From positions 11,867 to 75,866 of the forward strand of contig NZ_JACTOJ010000022.1 of NCBI RefSeq assembly GCF_032335695.1: a stretch of 64,000 bases of DNA, read 5' to 3'. The DNA is from JACTOJ01 sp032335695 (GTDB lineage Bacteria > Bacillota > Clostridia > Clostridiales > Clostridiaceae). Positions 44,926-53,464 of this stretch are shown in pieces (the first letter of the stretch is position 1; the number at the start of each line of letters is the position of its first letter). The notes under the pieces are model-generated. The model was not told the DNA's origin and did no database searches. It saw only the letters and a program-made list of their open reading frames with translations. Position numbers and translations under genes: made by a program.

Positions 44926-46602
44926 TTAGCAGTCTAACTCTTTATAAATTATTTCGTTTATTGGAGCACCTGGAGCAACCATAGGAAGCACTTTATTGGT
45001 TTCATCTATTAAGCAGTCAATTATAATAGGCTCCTGTAACGAAAGTGCATAGTCCAATGCCTTATCCAAATCACCTTCATTTGTTACTCTTATGCCTTTT
45101 ATTCCATAAGCCTCTCCTAGCTTTAGGAAATCCACATCTTCTCCCAATAGAGTGAAGGAGAATCTTTCATTGCAGAACATTTCCTGCCACTGCCTTACCA
45201 TGCCTAGAGCATGATTATTAAATATAAGCTGAATCACAGGACACTTATATCTGGCCAAGGTCGAAAGCTCATTACAATTCATTTTAAAGCTTCCGTCACC
45301 TGCTACATTAATTACTTTCTTATGAGGATTTCCAAAAGATGCCCCTATAGCAGCTCCCAATCCAAAGCCCATAGTGCCAAGCCCTCCTGAAGTTATAAAA
45401 CTTCTTGGCTGCCTATAGGAATAATATTGGCATGCCCACATCTGATGCTGCCCTACCTCTGTAGTTATTATAGCATCTCCTTTAGTTACTTCGCTTAATC
45501 TATTCATTATATATTTAGGATTTAGCCCCCTATAATCAAAATCCATAGGATATTGATTTTTCCATTTTTCCATTTGTTCAATCCAATTATCATGCTCTTT
45601 TTTATCAATAATTAAAAGCAATTCTTTTAAAACAGCTTTTACGTCACCAACTATAGGTACATCTACTCTAACATTTTTTCCTATTTCTTTAGGATCCACA
45701 TCTATGTGTATTATTTTAGCTTTAGGAGCAAAACTATCAACATGGCTAGCTACCCTATCGCTAAACCTAGCCCCAATAGCTATTAGCAAATCGCAGTTTG
45801 TTATACCGTAATTGGATCCATGAGTTCCATGCATACCAACCATTCCTGTGAATAATGGATGTTCATTAGGAAAAGCTCCTGTTCCCATTAGTGATGTAGT
45901 GACAGGAGAGCATATTTTTTCTGCAAATTCTATAAATTCGTCGGCAGCTTCAGATATTATAATACCTCCGCCGCCATAAATCATAGGCCTTTCACTTTCC
46001 ATAATAAGTTTTGCAGCCTTTTCAATATTCTCTTTATCCAATTGATATTTTTCTTCATAAGCTTGTTCTAAAAAATATGCCTCTTTTTCATATTCAATAT
46101 CTAAAAGCTGCAAATCTTTAGGAATGTCTATAAGAACAGGCCCTGGTCTACCGGATTTTGCAATATTAAAAGCTTCTCTAATTATTGAAGGTATAGATTC
46201 AATAGAATCTACGAGATAATTCTTTTTAGTTATTGAAGCTGTTATATTCACTATATCTATTTCCTGAAAGGAATCTCTCCCTAAAAGTTTTCTTCCTACT
46301 TGACCAGTTATTACTACCATAGGTACAGAATCTCTGAACGCTGTAGCAATACCAGTAACAGTATTGGTGGCTCCCGGTCCTGAAGTAGCTATAACTACTC
46401 CAGTCCTTCCAGTAGACCTGGCATATCCATCTGCTGCATGAGTAGCCCCTTGTTCATGAGCAAATATTATATGTCTAAGTTCTTTTTCATCATATAGCGC
46501 ATCATATAGTGGAATAACTGCACCTCCAGGGTATCCAAATATTATTTCCACGCCCTGCTCTTTTAAACACTGCAAAATTAACTGTGCCCCATTTAATTTC
46601 AC
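44926..46602 (-). CDS. ilvB: Acetolactate synthase large subunit, second copy
   Basis: 558 residues from the GTG at 46602, five bases after GGGGTGA. ThDP enzyme of the AHAS family: catalytic Glu50 in FAHEQGATHAADGYA, SGPGATNTVTGIATAF, FQEIDIVNITASITKKNY, AGDGSFKMN (ThDP motif) and LIFNNHALGMVRQWQ. It follows ilvC after 69 bases on the same T-box transcript. No ilvN is adjacent, so it may use the IlvN encoded at 25143-25646 or act unregulated. Confidence 0.92.
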   Translation of the reverse strand: MKLNGAQLILQCLKEQGVEIIFGYPGGAVIPLYDALYDEKELRHIIFAHEQGATHAADGYARSTGRTGVVIATSGPGATNTVTGIATAFRDSVPMVVITGQVGRKLLGRDSFQEIDIVNITASITKKNYLVDSIESIPSIIREAFNIAKSGRPGPVLIDIPKDLQLLDIEYEKEAYFLEQAYEEKYQLDKENIEKAAKLIMESERPMIYGGGGIIISEAADEFIEFAEKICSPVTTSLMGTGAFPNEHPLFTGMVGMHGTHGSNYGITNCDLLIAIGARFSDRVASHVDSFAPKAKIIHIDVDPKEIGKNVRVDVPIVGDVKAVLKELLLIIDKKEHDNWIEQMEKWKNQYPMDFDYRGLNPKYIMNRLSEVTKGDAIITTEVGQHQMWACQYYSYRQPRSFITSGGLGTMGFGLGAAIGASFGNPHKKVINVAGDGSFKMNCNELSTLARYKCPVIQLIFNNHALGMVRQWQEMFCNERFSFTLLGEDVDFLKLGEAYGIKGIRVTNEGDLDKALDYALSLQEPIIIDCLIDETNKVLPMVAPGAPINEIIYKELDC

Positions 46603-46671
46603 AAATATCACCCCAAATTCAATTTTGAAAAACCTACCATCCTGTTTAAGGCAGAGGTCAATATCCTATTT

Positions 46672-47676
46672 TTACTCTACTTTATCTTTATCAAGCCATG
46701 GCATCATTTTTCTAAGTTCAGCCCCAACCTTTTCAACTTGATGCTCCTTTTCCAGCCTTCTCATTGAATTAAAGTATGGTCTCCCAACTTTATTTTCAAG
46801 AAGCCAGTTCTTTGCAAAAGTTCCATTTTGAATTTCCTTTAAAACTTGCTGCATCTCTTTCTTCGTATCTTCAGTAATAAGTCTGCTTCCCGTTACGTAA
46901 TCTCCATATTCCGCAGTATCACTTATAGAATATCTCATAAGGCTCAAGCCGCCTTGATTTATTAAATCAACTATAAGCTTCATTTCGTGCATACATTCAA
47001 AATAAGCACTTTCAGGTTGATATCCTGCCTCTACCAAAGTTTCAAAACCAGCTTTCATTAAAGCAGCAACTCCACCGCATAACACAGCCTGTTCACCGAA
47101 TAAATCTGTTTCAGTTTCTTCTTTGAATGTAGTCTCAAGAACACCAGCTCTCGTTCCACCTATACCCTTTGCATAGGCTAAAGCGTAGTCTTTAGCTTTT
47201 CCAGAATAATCCTGATACACAGCTATTAAATCTGGAACACCATTGCCTTCAGCATACTGTCTTCTAACTATATGTCCTGGTCCCTTTGGTGCTACCATAA
47301 ATACATCTACAAAAGCTGGAGGTTTGATTTGTCCAAAATGTATGTTAAATCCATGGGCAAATACTAAGGCCTTTCCTTCTGTCAGATTAGGTTCTATAGC
47401 TTCTTTATAAAGTTCAGCCTGCTTTTCATCTGGTATAAGTACCATAACAATATCACTTTCCTTAACAGCATCTGCTACGAGCTTAACTTTTAGCCCTGCT
47501 GCTTCGGCTCTTTTCCATGATTTGCTGCCTTCATACAAGCCAACAGTTACATCAACGCCACTATCTTTTAAATTTAAAGAGTGTGCGTGCCCCTGACTTC
47601 CATATCCAATAACTGCAACCTTTTTACCTTTCAATAATTCTAAGTTCGCATCTGCATCATAATATAATTTTGCCAC
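46672..47676 (-). CDS. ilvC: Ketol-acid reductoisomerase
   Basis: 334 residues (class I, short form). It isomerises and reduces acetolactate or acetohydroxybutyrate to the dihydroxy acids of valine and isoleucine synthesis. N-terminal Rossmann domain: VIGYGSQGHAHSLNLKDSG; GLYEGSKSWKRAE, with Ser and Lys where NADPH specificity is set. C-terminal knotted domain: GGTRAGVLETTFKEETETDLFGEQAVLCGG and YFECMHEMKLIVDLI carry the Mg ligands. First gene after the second T-box. Confidence 0.97.
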   Translation of the reverse strand: MAKLYYDADANLELLKGKKVAVIGYGSQGHAHSLNLKDSGVDVTVGLYEGSKSWKRAEAAGLKVKLVADAVKESDIVMVLIPDEKQAELYKEAIEPNLTEGKALVFAHGFNIHFGQIKPPAFVDVFMVAPKGPGHIVRRQYAEGNGVPDLIAVYQDYSGKAKDYALAYAKGIGGTRAGVLETTFKEETETDLFGEQAVLCGGVAALMKAGFETLVEAGYQPESAYFECMHEMKLIVDLINQGGLSLMRYSISDTAEYGDYVTGSRLITEDTKKEMQQVLKEIQNGTFAKNWLLENKVGRPYFNSMRRLEKEHQVEKVGAELRKMMPWLDKDKVE

Positions 47677-47861
47677 AATAAATCCCCCTCTTTATTTGTT
47701 TTTATACATTTTATAGTATATTTATAAAACATATTTATGCAGTGCTGTATTAAGCCCCTGTATTTACGAATTATTCTCAATATTCTGTATATTGAATATG
47801 TATTTCATCCGTTTTTCATTATATTACAGCACTGGTTTTAACAGAATTAAATTTAGAGAAC

Positions 47862-48075
47862 AAAAAAACAGCCTTCTCCCAACGCTGGGGCGAAAACTGT
47901 CCGCGGTGCCACCCAATTTGAACTCAATAAATAACGGCTTAGCCGGCAAAGCTTACTCTTTAATAATTTCAGCCCGCAACTCAGAGGTGATTTTCAAAGT
48001 TAATCCATCTATGGGCTTTCACCTTACCCCACTCTCTTTTAAGAATTCAAAACTTCTACTCTTCCTCATCAAAGT
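47862..48075 (-). promoter_or_regulatory. T-box riboswitch of ilvC-ilvB (isoleucine specifier likely)
   Basis: On the minus strand: AGAGAG, AAGGTGAAAGCCC, then GAAAATCACCTCTGAG with ATC as the probable Ile specifier, the T-box core GGGTGGCACCGCGGAC, and a terminator stem (ACAGTTTTCGCCCCA with TTGGGAGAAGGCTGT) followed by seven T. Layout is the same as the cimA T-box. About 185 bases separate it from the ilvC start. Confidence 0.93.
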
Positions 48076-48105
48076 ATTTGATATTAGAAAATTTGTATTG
48101 AATAT

Positions 48106-48134
48106 ACTTTACCACCCATCTTAATCTTTGTCAA
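48106..48134 (-). promoter_or_regulatory. Promoter of the ilvC T-box leader
   Basis: On the minus strand TTGACA (48129-48134) and TAAAGT (48106-48111) are separated by 17 bases. Confidence 0.65.
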
Positions 48135-48276
48135 TACTTTTATAAAAAAATTAATCAGAAATATGAAAGTCTATTTATTCATTTAATCATTTATTATAAT
48201 AATTAATTTATTGTTTATATTTTTTCTATTCTTTAAATATTTAATATGCCTTTCTTTTTTACTGCATATTTGCATG

Positions 48277-48305
48277 TTGACAGTTATATTTATTCATAGT
48301 ATATT
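48277..48305 (+). promoter_or_regulatory. Promoter of ilvD
   Basis: TTGACA (48277-48282) and TATATT (48300-48305) are separated by 17 bases, giving a leader of about 55 bases. No T-box lies between it and ilvD. The rest of the region 47677-48366 is the T-box leader and AT-rich spacer. Confidence 0.65.
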
Positions 48306-48366
48306 ATGTTTTAATATTGACTGTATATAACAAATTTTAATAATTATATTTTAATGAGGTGATATA

Positions 48367-50034
48367 ATGAGAAGTTCAGAAGTAACCCAAGGTTTTGCCA
48401 GAGCCCCTCACAGATCATTATTTTATGCTATGGGGTATCTACCTGAAGATCTAGAAAAACCACTAATCGCTGTAGTTAATGCTCAAAATGAAATAATTCC
48501 AGGACACTTTCATTTAAACGATATTGCCCAAGCTGTAAAATTAGGTGTAAGTGCCGCTGGAGGTACCCCTATCGAATATCCTTCAATCGGTATATGCGAT
48601 GGCATTTCAATGAATCACAGCGGAATGAAATATCCGCTAGCCAGCAGAGAATTAATAGCTGATTCCATTGAAGCCATGACTATGGCACATAAATTTGACG
48701 GAATGGTGCTTATAGGAAATTGTGACAAAATTGTTCCAGGAATGCTTATGGCTGCTGCCAGATTAAATATTCCTGCAATATATGTAGGCGGCGGTCCTAT
48801 GCTTCCAGGAAAGGATAGTCCTAGCGGTGAAAATCTAGACTTAATAAGCGTTTTTGAAGGCATAGGCAGTTTTGTTGAAGGAAAAATAGATGAATCTAGA
48901 TTACAGCTTATAGAGAAAAAAGCTTGTCCATCCTGTGGAAGCTGCGCAGGATTATTCACTGCCAATACAATGAATTCTCTTTCAGAAGCACTAGGAATCA
49001 CTTTGCCTGGAAACGGAACCATACCCGCTCCCTTTGGTGCAAGAAGACAGCTTGCGAAAAAGACCGGAATGAGAATCGTTGATTTAGTAAAAAAAGATGT
49101 AAAGCCTAGAGATATTTTAACTTTAGAAGCTTTTAAAAATGCTATAGCCTTAGATATGGCAATAGGAGGCTCCAGCAACACTACTCTTCACCTTTTAGCT
49201 ATCGCCAATGAAGCAGAAGTTCCATTAAGACTTGAGGACTTTGACGAAATAAGCAAAATGGTTCCTAATATAACAAAGCTTGCTCCTGCAGGTGTGCATA
49301 GTATGTACGATTTAGAAGAGGCTGGAGGTATTTCCGCAGTTATAAATCAATTAATAAAAGCAGGTCTAATAAATGGCCATTTACCAACAGTTACAGGATA
49401 TACATTAAAAGAAAATGTAAAAAATGCTGCTGTGCTTAACAAAAATGTTATAAAGCCATTAGATCAGCCATATTTAAAAGAAGGCGGTATAGCGGTTCTT
49501 AAAGGAAATTTAGCACCGGAAGGTTCAGTTATTAAGCAGTCAGCCGTTTCACAAGAAATGCGCCACCACAAAGGCCCAGCTAAGGTTTATGAATCTGAGG
49601 AAGAAGCATATGAAGCTATTATGAAAAAAGAAATAAAAGCTGGTGATGTGGTTGTAATTAGATATGAGGGGCCTAAGGGCTGTCCTGGAATGAGAGAAAT
49701 GCTAAGTCCAACTTCCGCTATAATGGGTATGGGATTAGAAAAAAGTGTAGCTCTTATTACTGACGGAAGATTTTCTGGCGGTACAAAAGGTCCTTGTATA
49801 GGACATGTCTGTCCAGAAGCTTCCGAGGGTGGTCCCATTGCAGCAATCAAAAATGGAGACTTAATCGAGATAAACTTAGATACCAGAAGCATCAATGTAT
49901 TAATTTCCGAGGAAGAATTAAAGGATAGGTTATCAAAATGGACAGCTCCAGCCTCTAAGGCTAAAAAAGGCACCTATCTTCATAGATACAGCAGGCTTGT
50001 GACTAATGCCAGCAAAGGTGCTGTATTAGAATAA
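48367..50034 (+). CDS. ilvD: Dihydroxy-acid dehydratase
   Basis: 555 residues, Fe-S enzyme that dehydrates the dihydroxy acids to the 2-oxo acids of valine and isoleucine. Cluster cysteines are in IGNCDKIVPGM (about residue 119) and CPSCGSCAGLFTANTMN (about 187-193). TDGRFSGGTKGPCIGHVCPEA is the C-terminal signature (given as TDGRFSGGTKGPCIGH). GAGGTGAT precedes the ATG. It is divergent from the ilvC-ilvB operon with its own promoter. Confidence 0.97.
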   Translation: MRSSEVTQGFARAPHRSLFYAMGYLPEDLEKPLIAVVNAQNEIIPGHFHLNDIAQAVKLGVSAAGGTPIEYPSIGICDGISMNHSGMKYPLASRELIADSIEAMTMAHKFDGMVLIGNCDKIVPGMLMAAARLNIPAIYVGGGPMLPGKDSPSGENLDLISVFEGIGSFVEGKIDESRLQLIEKKACPSCGSCAGLFTANTMNSLSEALGITLPGNGTIPAPFGARRQLAKKTGMRIVDLVKKDVKPRDILTLEAFKNAIALDMAIGGSSNTTLHLLAIANEAEVPLRLEDFDEISKMVPNITKLAPAGVHSMYDLEEAGGISAVINQLIKAGLINGHLPTVTGYTLKENVKNAAVLNKNVIKPLDQPYLKEGGIAVLKGNLAPEGSVIKQSAVSQEMRHHKGPAKVYESEEEAYEAIMKKEIKAGDVVVIRYEGPKGCPGMREMLSPTSAIMGMGLEKSVALITDGRFSGGTKGPCIGHVCPEASEGGPIAAIKNGDLIEINLDTRSINVLISEEELKDRLSKWTAPASKAKKGTYLHRYSRLVTNASKGAVLE

Positions 50035-50043
50035 CAATTTACG

Positions 50044-50088
50044 CCGAAGCTCTATTTGATTTTCATCTGAGCTTCGGTATTTTTATTA
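50044..50088 (+). terminator. Terminator of ilvD
   Basis: CCGAAGCTC and GAGCTTCGG form a 9-bp stem around a 16-base loop (50044-50077), followed by TATTTTTATT. Confidence 0.85.
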
Positions 50089-50100
50089 TTGGTTCTATTC

Positions 50101-50121
50101 TAAATCAGTGTTGATTTTTAT
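50101..50121. repeat. Family B half-site
   Basis: TAAATCAGTGTTGATTTTTA is one arm plus loop of the family B hairpin. It overlaps the GNAT stop codon by a few bases. Confidence 0.4.
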
Positions 50122-50642
50122 ACCACATAAGTACCATACAAATTGCTTTTTCCATAACTTGCCTCTTCATAGGATTTACATAGCAGTGCTCTTATATATC
50201 CCCTATCCTTGGTGGTAGAGTCAATATAGAACCCTCTGCTGTAATAAAACTGTATCAAAGATAATATTTTTGATGCAGTATGAAGATAAAGCATTTTCAC
50301 ACCTCTGTCCTTCATAACCTTATCTACCTCATTAAGCAGCAACTTTCCAATGCCATGATTCTGATGCTCTACAGACACGCTGAATCGGCTTAAATAGGCA
50401 GTATTATCATGCTTTATCTCAACTCTGACTCCGCCTACCAATATATCATTATATTCTGCAACTAAAACAATTTTTGTTTTTATATCCCGCTCCACATCTT
50501 CCACAGTTTCATTAAGCGCAGGGATAGTCTCACTTATACCAACACATTTACCATAAGAGGCAAATGCTTCTGCCGTTATCTTTTTTATCATATATACATC
50601 CGAAGATACAGCTTTACGAATTATAATTTCACTATTATCCAT
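50118..50642 (-). CDS. GNAT family N-acetyltransferase
   Basis: 174 residues. Acetyl-CoA-dependent acyltransferase fold: VLVAEYNDILVGGVRVEI, then YLSRFSVSVEHQNHGIGKLLLNEVDK, where the Q/N-x-x-G-x-G/K loop binds CoA, and YLHTASKILSLIQFYYSRGF in the last helix. GGGGGAAT precedes the ATG. The acceptor is unknown; no neighbour hints at it. Confidence 0.88.
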   Translation of the reverse strand: MDNSEIIIRKAVSSDVYMIKKITAEAFASYGKCVGISETIPALNETVEDVERDIKTKIVLVAEYNDILVGGVRVEIKHDNTAYLSRFSVSVEHQNHGIGKLLLNEVDKVMKDRGVKMLYLHTASKILSLIQFYYSRGFYIDSTTKDRGYIRALLCKSYEEASYGKSNLYGTYVV

Positions 50643-50749
50643 AACAATTCCCCCAGTAAGCTATATTGTAATTACATATTTATAAATATTATATGCATAA
50701 TTATACAATCCTTAGAGAAATATTTCAACCTATTTGCAAGATTTTGTTT

Positions 50750-50805
50750 TACAAAAATAAACTATGCCAGAACCTCAACAATATATTGAAGTTTATAGCA
50801 TAGTT
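50750..50805 (-). terminator. Terminator of the exonuclease gene
   Basis: On the minus strand AACTATGC pairs with GCATAGTT, with an inner AACTTCAA/TTGAGGTT helix, followed by TATTTTTG. Confidence 0.75.
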
Positions 50806-50834
50806 ATTATAAATCGAAAATTAATCAGTATTAA

Positions 50835-51440
50835 TTAAACCTTACTTGAAAAATAGTTTCTTGGGATATACCCTTTTTTTATGCCTTCTGTTACTGCTAA
50901 ATATGTAGCGGTAGTATCGAATCTAGCATCATGGTAATTTCCTGAGCCTTCAAATAATTTATTGCTTATTTCTCTTATATTATCATTGTTTATTCCTAAA
51001 AATCTAACTAATTCCTCTAACTTAGGGTTTTTTCTTTCTCCTCTGCCATTGACCATTTTGCATATATCTTTATAATAATTCATGGTACAAAACACATTAT
51101 TAGGCTTAAACTCTTCTCCGCAGCCTTCAATTTCATGAGTTAAAAAGTTTATATCAAAATTCACATTGTGACCTATAACAAAATCAGCTTCGCTAAAGTC
51201 TTTGTATATATTTTCAAAATGATCTTCAAAATACATTCCTTCACTTAGCTCATACAAATCTTCTGCACTAAAACCATGTATTTCTTCCGCTGAAGGTTCT
51301 ACATAGTCAACTGCAAAAAATATATTTTTACCTGTGGTAGAATTGGGTTTCATTGATGTATCCACCGTAATATAACTCAACTGGCATATGCTGCCTGGTT
51401 TTAATCCTGTAGTTTCAGTGTCAAAAAATATCAGTTTCAT
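50835..51440 (-). CDS. DEDDh 3'-5' exonuclease (PolIII epsilon-like)
   Basis: 201 residues. The acidic metal ligands are in FFDTETTGLKPGS (Asp7, Glu9), FVIGHNVNFDINFL (Asp about 114) and the final NYHDARFDTTAT (His and Asp). This is a stand-alone proofreading-type exonuclease domain, which may act in DNA repair or RNA turnover. GAGGAG precedes the ATG. It follows the ACT-domain gene after 35 bases. Confidence 0.9.
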   Translation of the reverse strand: MKLIFFDTETTGLKPGSICQLSYITVDTSMKPNSTTGKNIFFAVDYVEPSAEEIHGFSAEDLYELSEGMYFEDHFENIYKDFSEADFVIGHNVNFDINFLTHEIEGCGEEFKPNNVFCTMNYYKDICKMVNGRGERKNPKLEELVRFLGINNDNIREISNKLFEGSGNYHDARFDTTATYLAVTEGIKKGYIPRNYFSSKV

Positions 51441-51475
51441 TTTTTTTCTCCTCTAAATACATGTATACTTATACA

Positions 51476-51913
51476 TTATTCTATAGCAACAAGATCAACT
51501 CTTATTATATTGTTCAATGTGCTCAATATATCAATCAGTTCCTTAATTTCAATATCTAATTTAGCAATATCTAATGTTATATTAATATAGGCAGCACCAT
51601 TAATAGGAATATCCTGATTTATAGTATATATATTTCCACCATGCTTTGCAATGTTATCTAAAATATCAGATAAAGTTCCTGCTTTATCTATTATTACGAT
51701 TGAAATTGTTGCTTTTTGACCTTTCATACCTTCTTTTAAAGCAAATACGTGATCCCTATACTTATAGAAAGTACTTCTGCTGATGCCAACAGCTTTAACA
51801 GCTTCCGTTACATCTTTAACTCTATTAGTTCTTATGAGTTCTTTTGCCTCTAATACTTTGGTATATACTTCTGGTAGCACTTCAGAATTTATTACTATAT
51901 AATCAAATCTCAT
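51476..51913 (-). CDS. pheB: ACT-domain protein (PheB/UPF0735 family)
   Basis: 145 residues. Residues about 20-65 form a helix-turn-helix-like part (VTEAVKAVGISRSTFYKYRD); residues about 70-145 form an ACT domain (SIVIIDKAGTLSDILDNIAK) that would bind an amino acid. This is the PheB-type family often encoded beside homoserine dehydrogenase in Firmicutes, here beside an exonuclease. GGGGTGAAG precedes the ATG. A regulatory role for amino acid metabolism is inferred. Confidence 0.85.
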   Translation of the reverse strand: MRFDYIVINSEVLPEVYTKVLEAKELIRTNRVKDVTEAVKAVGISRSTFYKYRDHVFALKEGMKGQKATISIVIIDKAGTLSDILDNIAKHGGNIYTINQDIPINGAAYINITLDIAKLDIEIKELIDILSTLNNIIRVDLVAIE

Positions 51914-51967
51914 AGCTTCACCCCGTTACTATTAATATTCATTTTACTTGAGGCTTTCTAAGTATTA

Positions 51968-52006
51968 TATCATAAAAATATCTGCACAAAAATTAAGTGC
52001 AGATAC
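51968..52006 (-). terminator. Terminator of the HNH gene
   Basis: On the minus strand GTATCTGCAC pairs with GTGCAGATAT around a nine-base loop, followed by TTTTTATG. Confidence 0.8.
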
Positions 52007-52031
52007 TTCCTTTAACATCATTATAAAATAT

Positions 52032-52436
52032 TTAAACAAAATTATATACTGGCACGAAATCACAATAATATTCCAGCATGTCTTCACTGTACAGTTTTTT
52101 ACCCATAAATGCAAATATTATATCCTGGCTCTTGTATCCTTGCTTATATAGTTTAAAGTCCTTCATTAGTCTTTTAACCACAGCAAGTTTAATATCAAGT
52201 TTCTCACATATTTTATCCATATTATAAAAATCTTTATTGAAAATTTTCATAAGCTTATATTGCAATTCTAATTTATATTTCAAATCAATCTCTATAGATT
52301 TATGTGGTCCCTTGCTTCCTCTGTGATGTTCTTCACAAAGATATTTTATATTTATCTGGTGATTTATTCCACCCTCACACCTATGGATTATATGGTGCTT
52401 GTCAGCACTCCTGCCACAAATTTCACACCGTAACAA
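52032..52436 (-). CDS. HNH-type zinc protein, unknown function
   Basis: 134 residues from the TTG at 52436, placed a few bases after GGGAGGAGA; the frame upstream to 52451 overlaps that site. An N-terminal HNH-like module has CEICGRSADKHHIIHRCEGG and then YLCEEHHRGSKGPH, so two Cys pairs plus HH. The rest (about residues 50-134) is helical with no family I recognise. It could be a nicking endonuclease or an RNA/DNA-binding zinc protein. No phage genes are adjacent. Confidence 0.7.
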   Translation of the reverse strand: MLRCEICGRSADKHHIIHRCEGGINHQINIKYLCEEHHRGSKGPHKSIEIDLKYKLELQYKLMKIFNKDFYNMDKICEKLDIKLAVVKRLMKDFKLYKQGYKSQDIIFAFMGKKLYSEDMLEYYCDFVPVYNFV

Positions 52437-52493
52437 TGAATCTCCTCCCAATTTATATTTTAGTGATAAATATTTTATCCAGTTAATTAAAGT

Positions 52494-52826
52494 CTATCTG
52501 TTAACGCCATTGTTTTTACTTACGCTAATATCATTAAGTTCGTTCTGGAAAGCCTTTAATAAAGCCTTTTCAAGAACTTTTTCATGATCGAAATTAGTTA
52601 TATCCTTACATACAGCAAATACCTTGTTCTCTTCGCCAAAAGGATTTTTGTAAGTTAAAGTTACATTAGGCTTATCATACTCTACTTTTAATATTTTCAA
52701 TGCCCATGATAAATGTGCTATATTATCTTCAGTAACGTTTAAATGAGTGTTTTTATTTAAAACCTTCTTTTCCTCATCAGGACTTTTTACTATTATAAGT
52801 TCATCTCCAACTTTGTACTTGCTCAT
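52494..52826 (-). CDS. Hypothetical protein
   Basis: 110 residues, acidic/basic mixed, soluble, starting MSKYKVGDELIIVKSPDEEK after a GGAGG site. The first 60 residues look like a beta-rich domain (VGDELIIVKS, NVTLTYKNPFGEENKVFAV); the C-terminus is helical. I recognise no family. It is followed by the HNH gene 57 bases later. Confidence 0.65.
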   Translation of the reverse strand: MSKYKVGDELIIVKSPDEEKKVLNKNTHLNVTEDNIAHLSWALKILKVEYDKPNVTLTYKNPFGEENKVFAVCKDITNFDHEKVLEKALLKAFQNELNDISVSKNNGVNR

Positions 52827-52974
52827 AAGATATTTTCCTCCTTAAAATTACGTCGCTTAAATACAACTATAGTATGTAAATTTAGCTAATTATACAAAAT
52901 ATGAATCATAAAATTTTTAACAAAATAACAAATTATATTTTAAATTTTTATTTATTCATATCATCACCTAAATT

Positions 52975-53131
52975 TTAATACTCTTTCCTCCAAAATGCAA
53001 CCTTCAAATTTGGACATATCTCTATATTTACAAATTTATCAATATCAACTTCTAAATTAAAAAATCTTGTACTCTTTAATTATAATATCACCCTTTTTTG
53101 AATTTTTCAAATTTTCTGTTTTGAAAGCCAT
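52975..53131 (-). pseudogene. Small gene broken by a one-base frameshift
   Basis: An ATG at 53131, six bases after AGAGG, opens MAFKTENLKNSKKGDIIIKE and then stops at a TAA created after a run of six T (53059-53064 on the plus strand). Removing one T restores a 51-residue frame that continues NLEVDIDKFVNIEICPNLKV and ends FWRKEY at a TAA (52975). Whether this is real decay, a sequencing error, or slippage cannot be told. No family recognised. Confidence 0.5.
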
Positions 53132-53155
53132 CTTCTGCCTCTATGTTTTAAAAGC

Positions 53156-53201
53156 TGGCAGTTAAGCAAAAAGCCATCCAAATATAGGATAGCTTTTTGC
53201 T
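53156..53201 (-). terminator. Strong terminator of the 41-residue gene
   Basis: AGCAAAAAGC continues into TATCC and pairs with GGATGGCTTTTTGCT: a 15-bp stem with one G-U pair and a seven-base loop (53165-53201), starting nine bases after the stop. Confidence 0.75.
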
Positions 53202-53209
53202 TTTAGATA

Positions 53210-53335
53210 TTATCTTCCTTTTCCAACAATGTTTTTTCCCTTAGCTTTTTCTATTTCTTCAGACTCTACTATTTCAGGCTTCTTGCTTTTAGTTGAAGCT
53301 TTTTTAGCTTCTTTTTTACTTTCTCTATGTGTCAT
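53210..53335 (-). CDS. Very small, highly charged protein
   Basis: 41 residues, MTHRESKKEAKKASTKSKKP at the start and GKNIVGKGR at the end; a third of the residues are Lys. GGGAGTGG lies seven bases before the ATG and a strong terminator follows, which support expression. It could be a nucleic-acid-binding or spore-associated protein. I do not recognise a family. Confidence 0.6.
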   Translation of the reverse strand: MTHRESKKEAKKASTKSKKPEIVESEEIEKAKGKNIVGKGR

Positions 53336-53464
53336 GTATACCACTCCCTTCTAAAAATTATACTTTCCAATTTTACATTTTTAATACATAAACAATAAAA
53401 AAAGGGATAAAAATGTGAAATATTTTATCCCTTGACTGTGTTTCCTAATAGTTAATGTATAGAG

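Noticed and set aside
48615..49181. 188-codon minus-strand frame inside ilvD
   Set aside because: It lies wholly within the conserved ilvD coding region; long antisense frames are common there.
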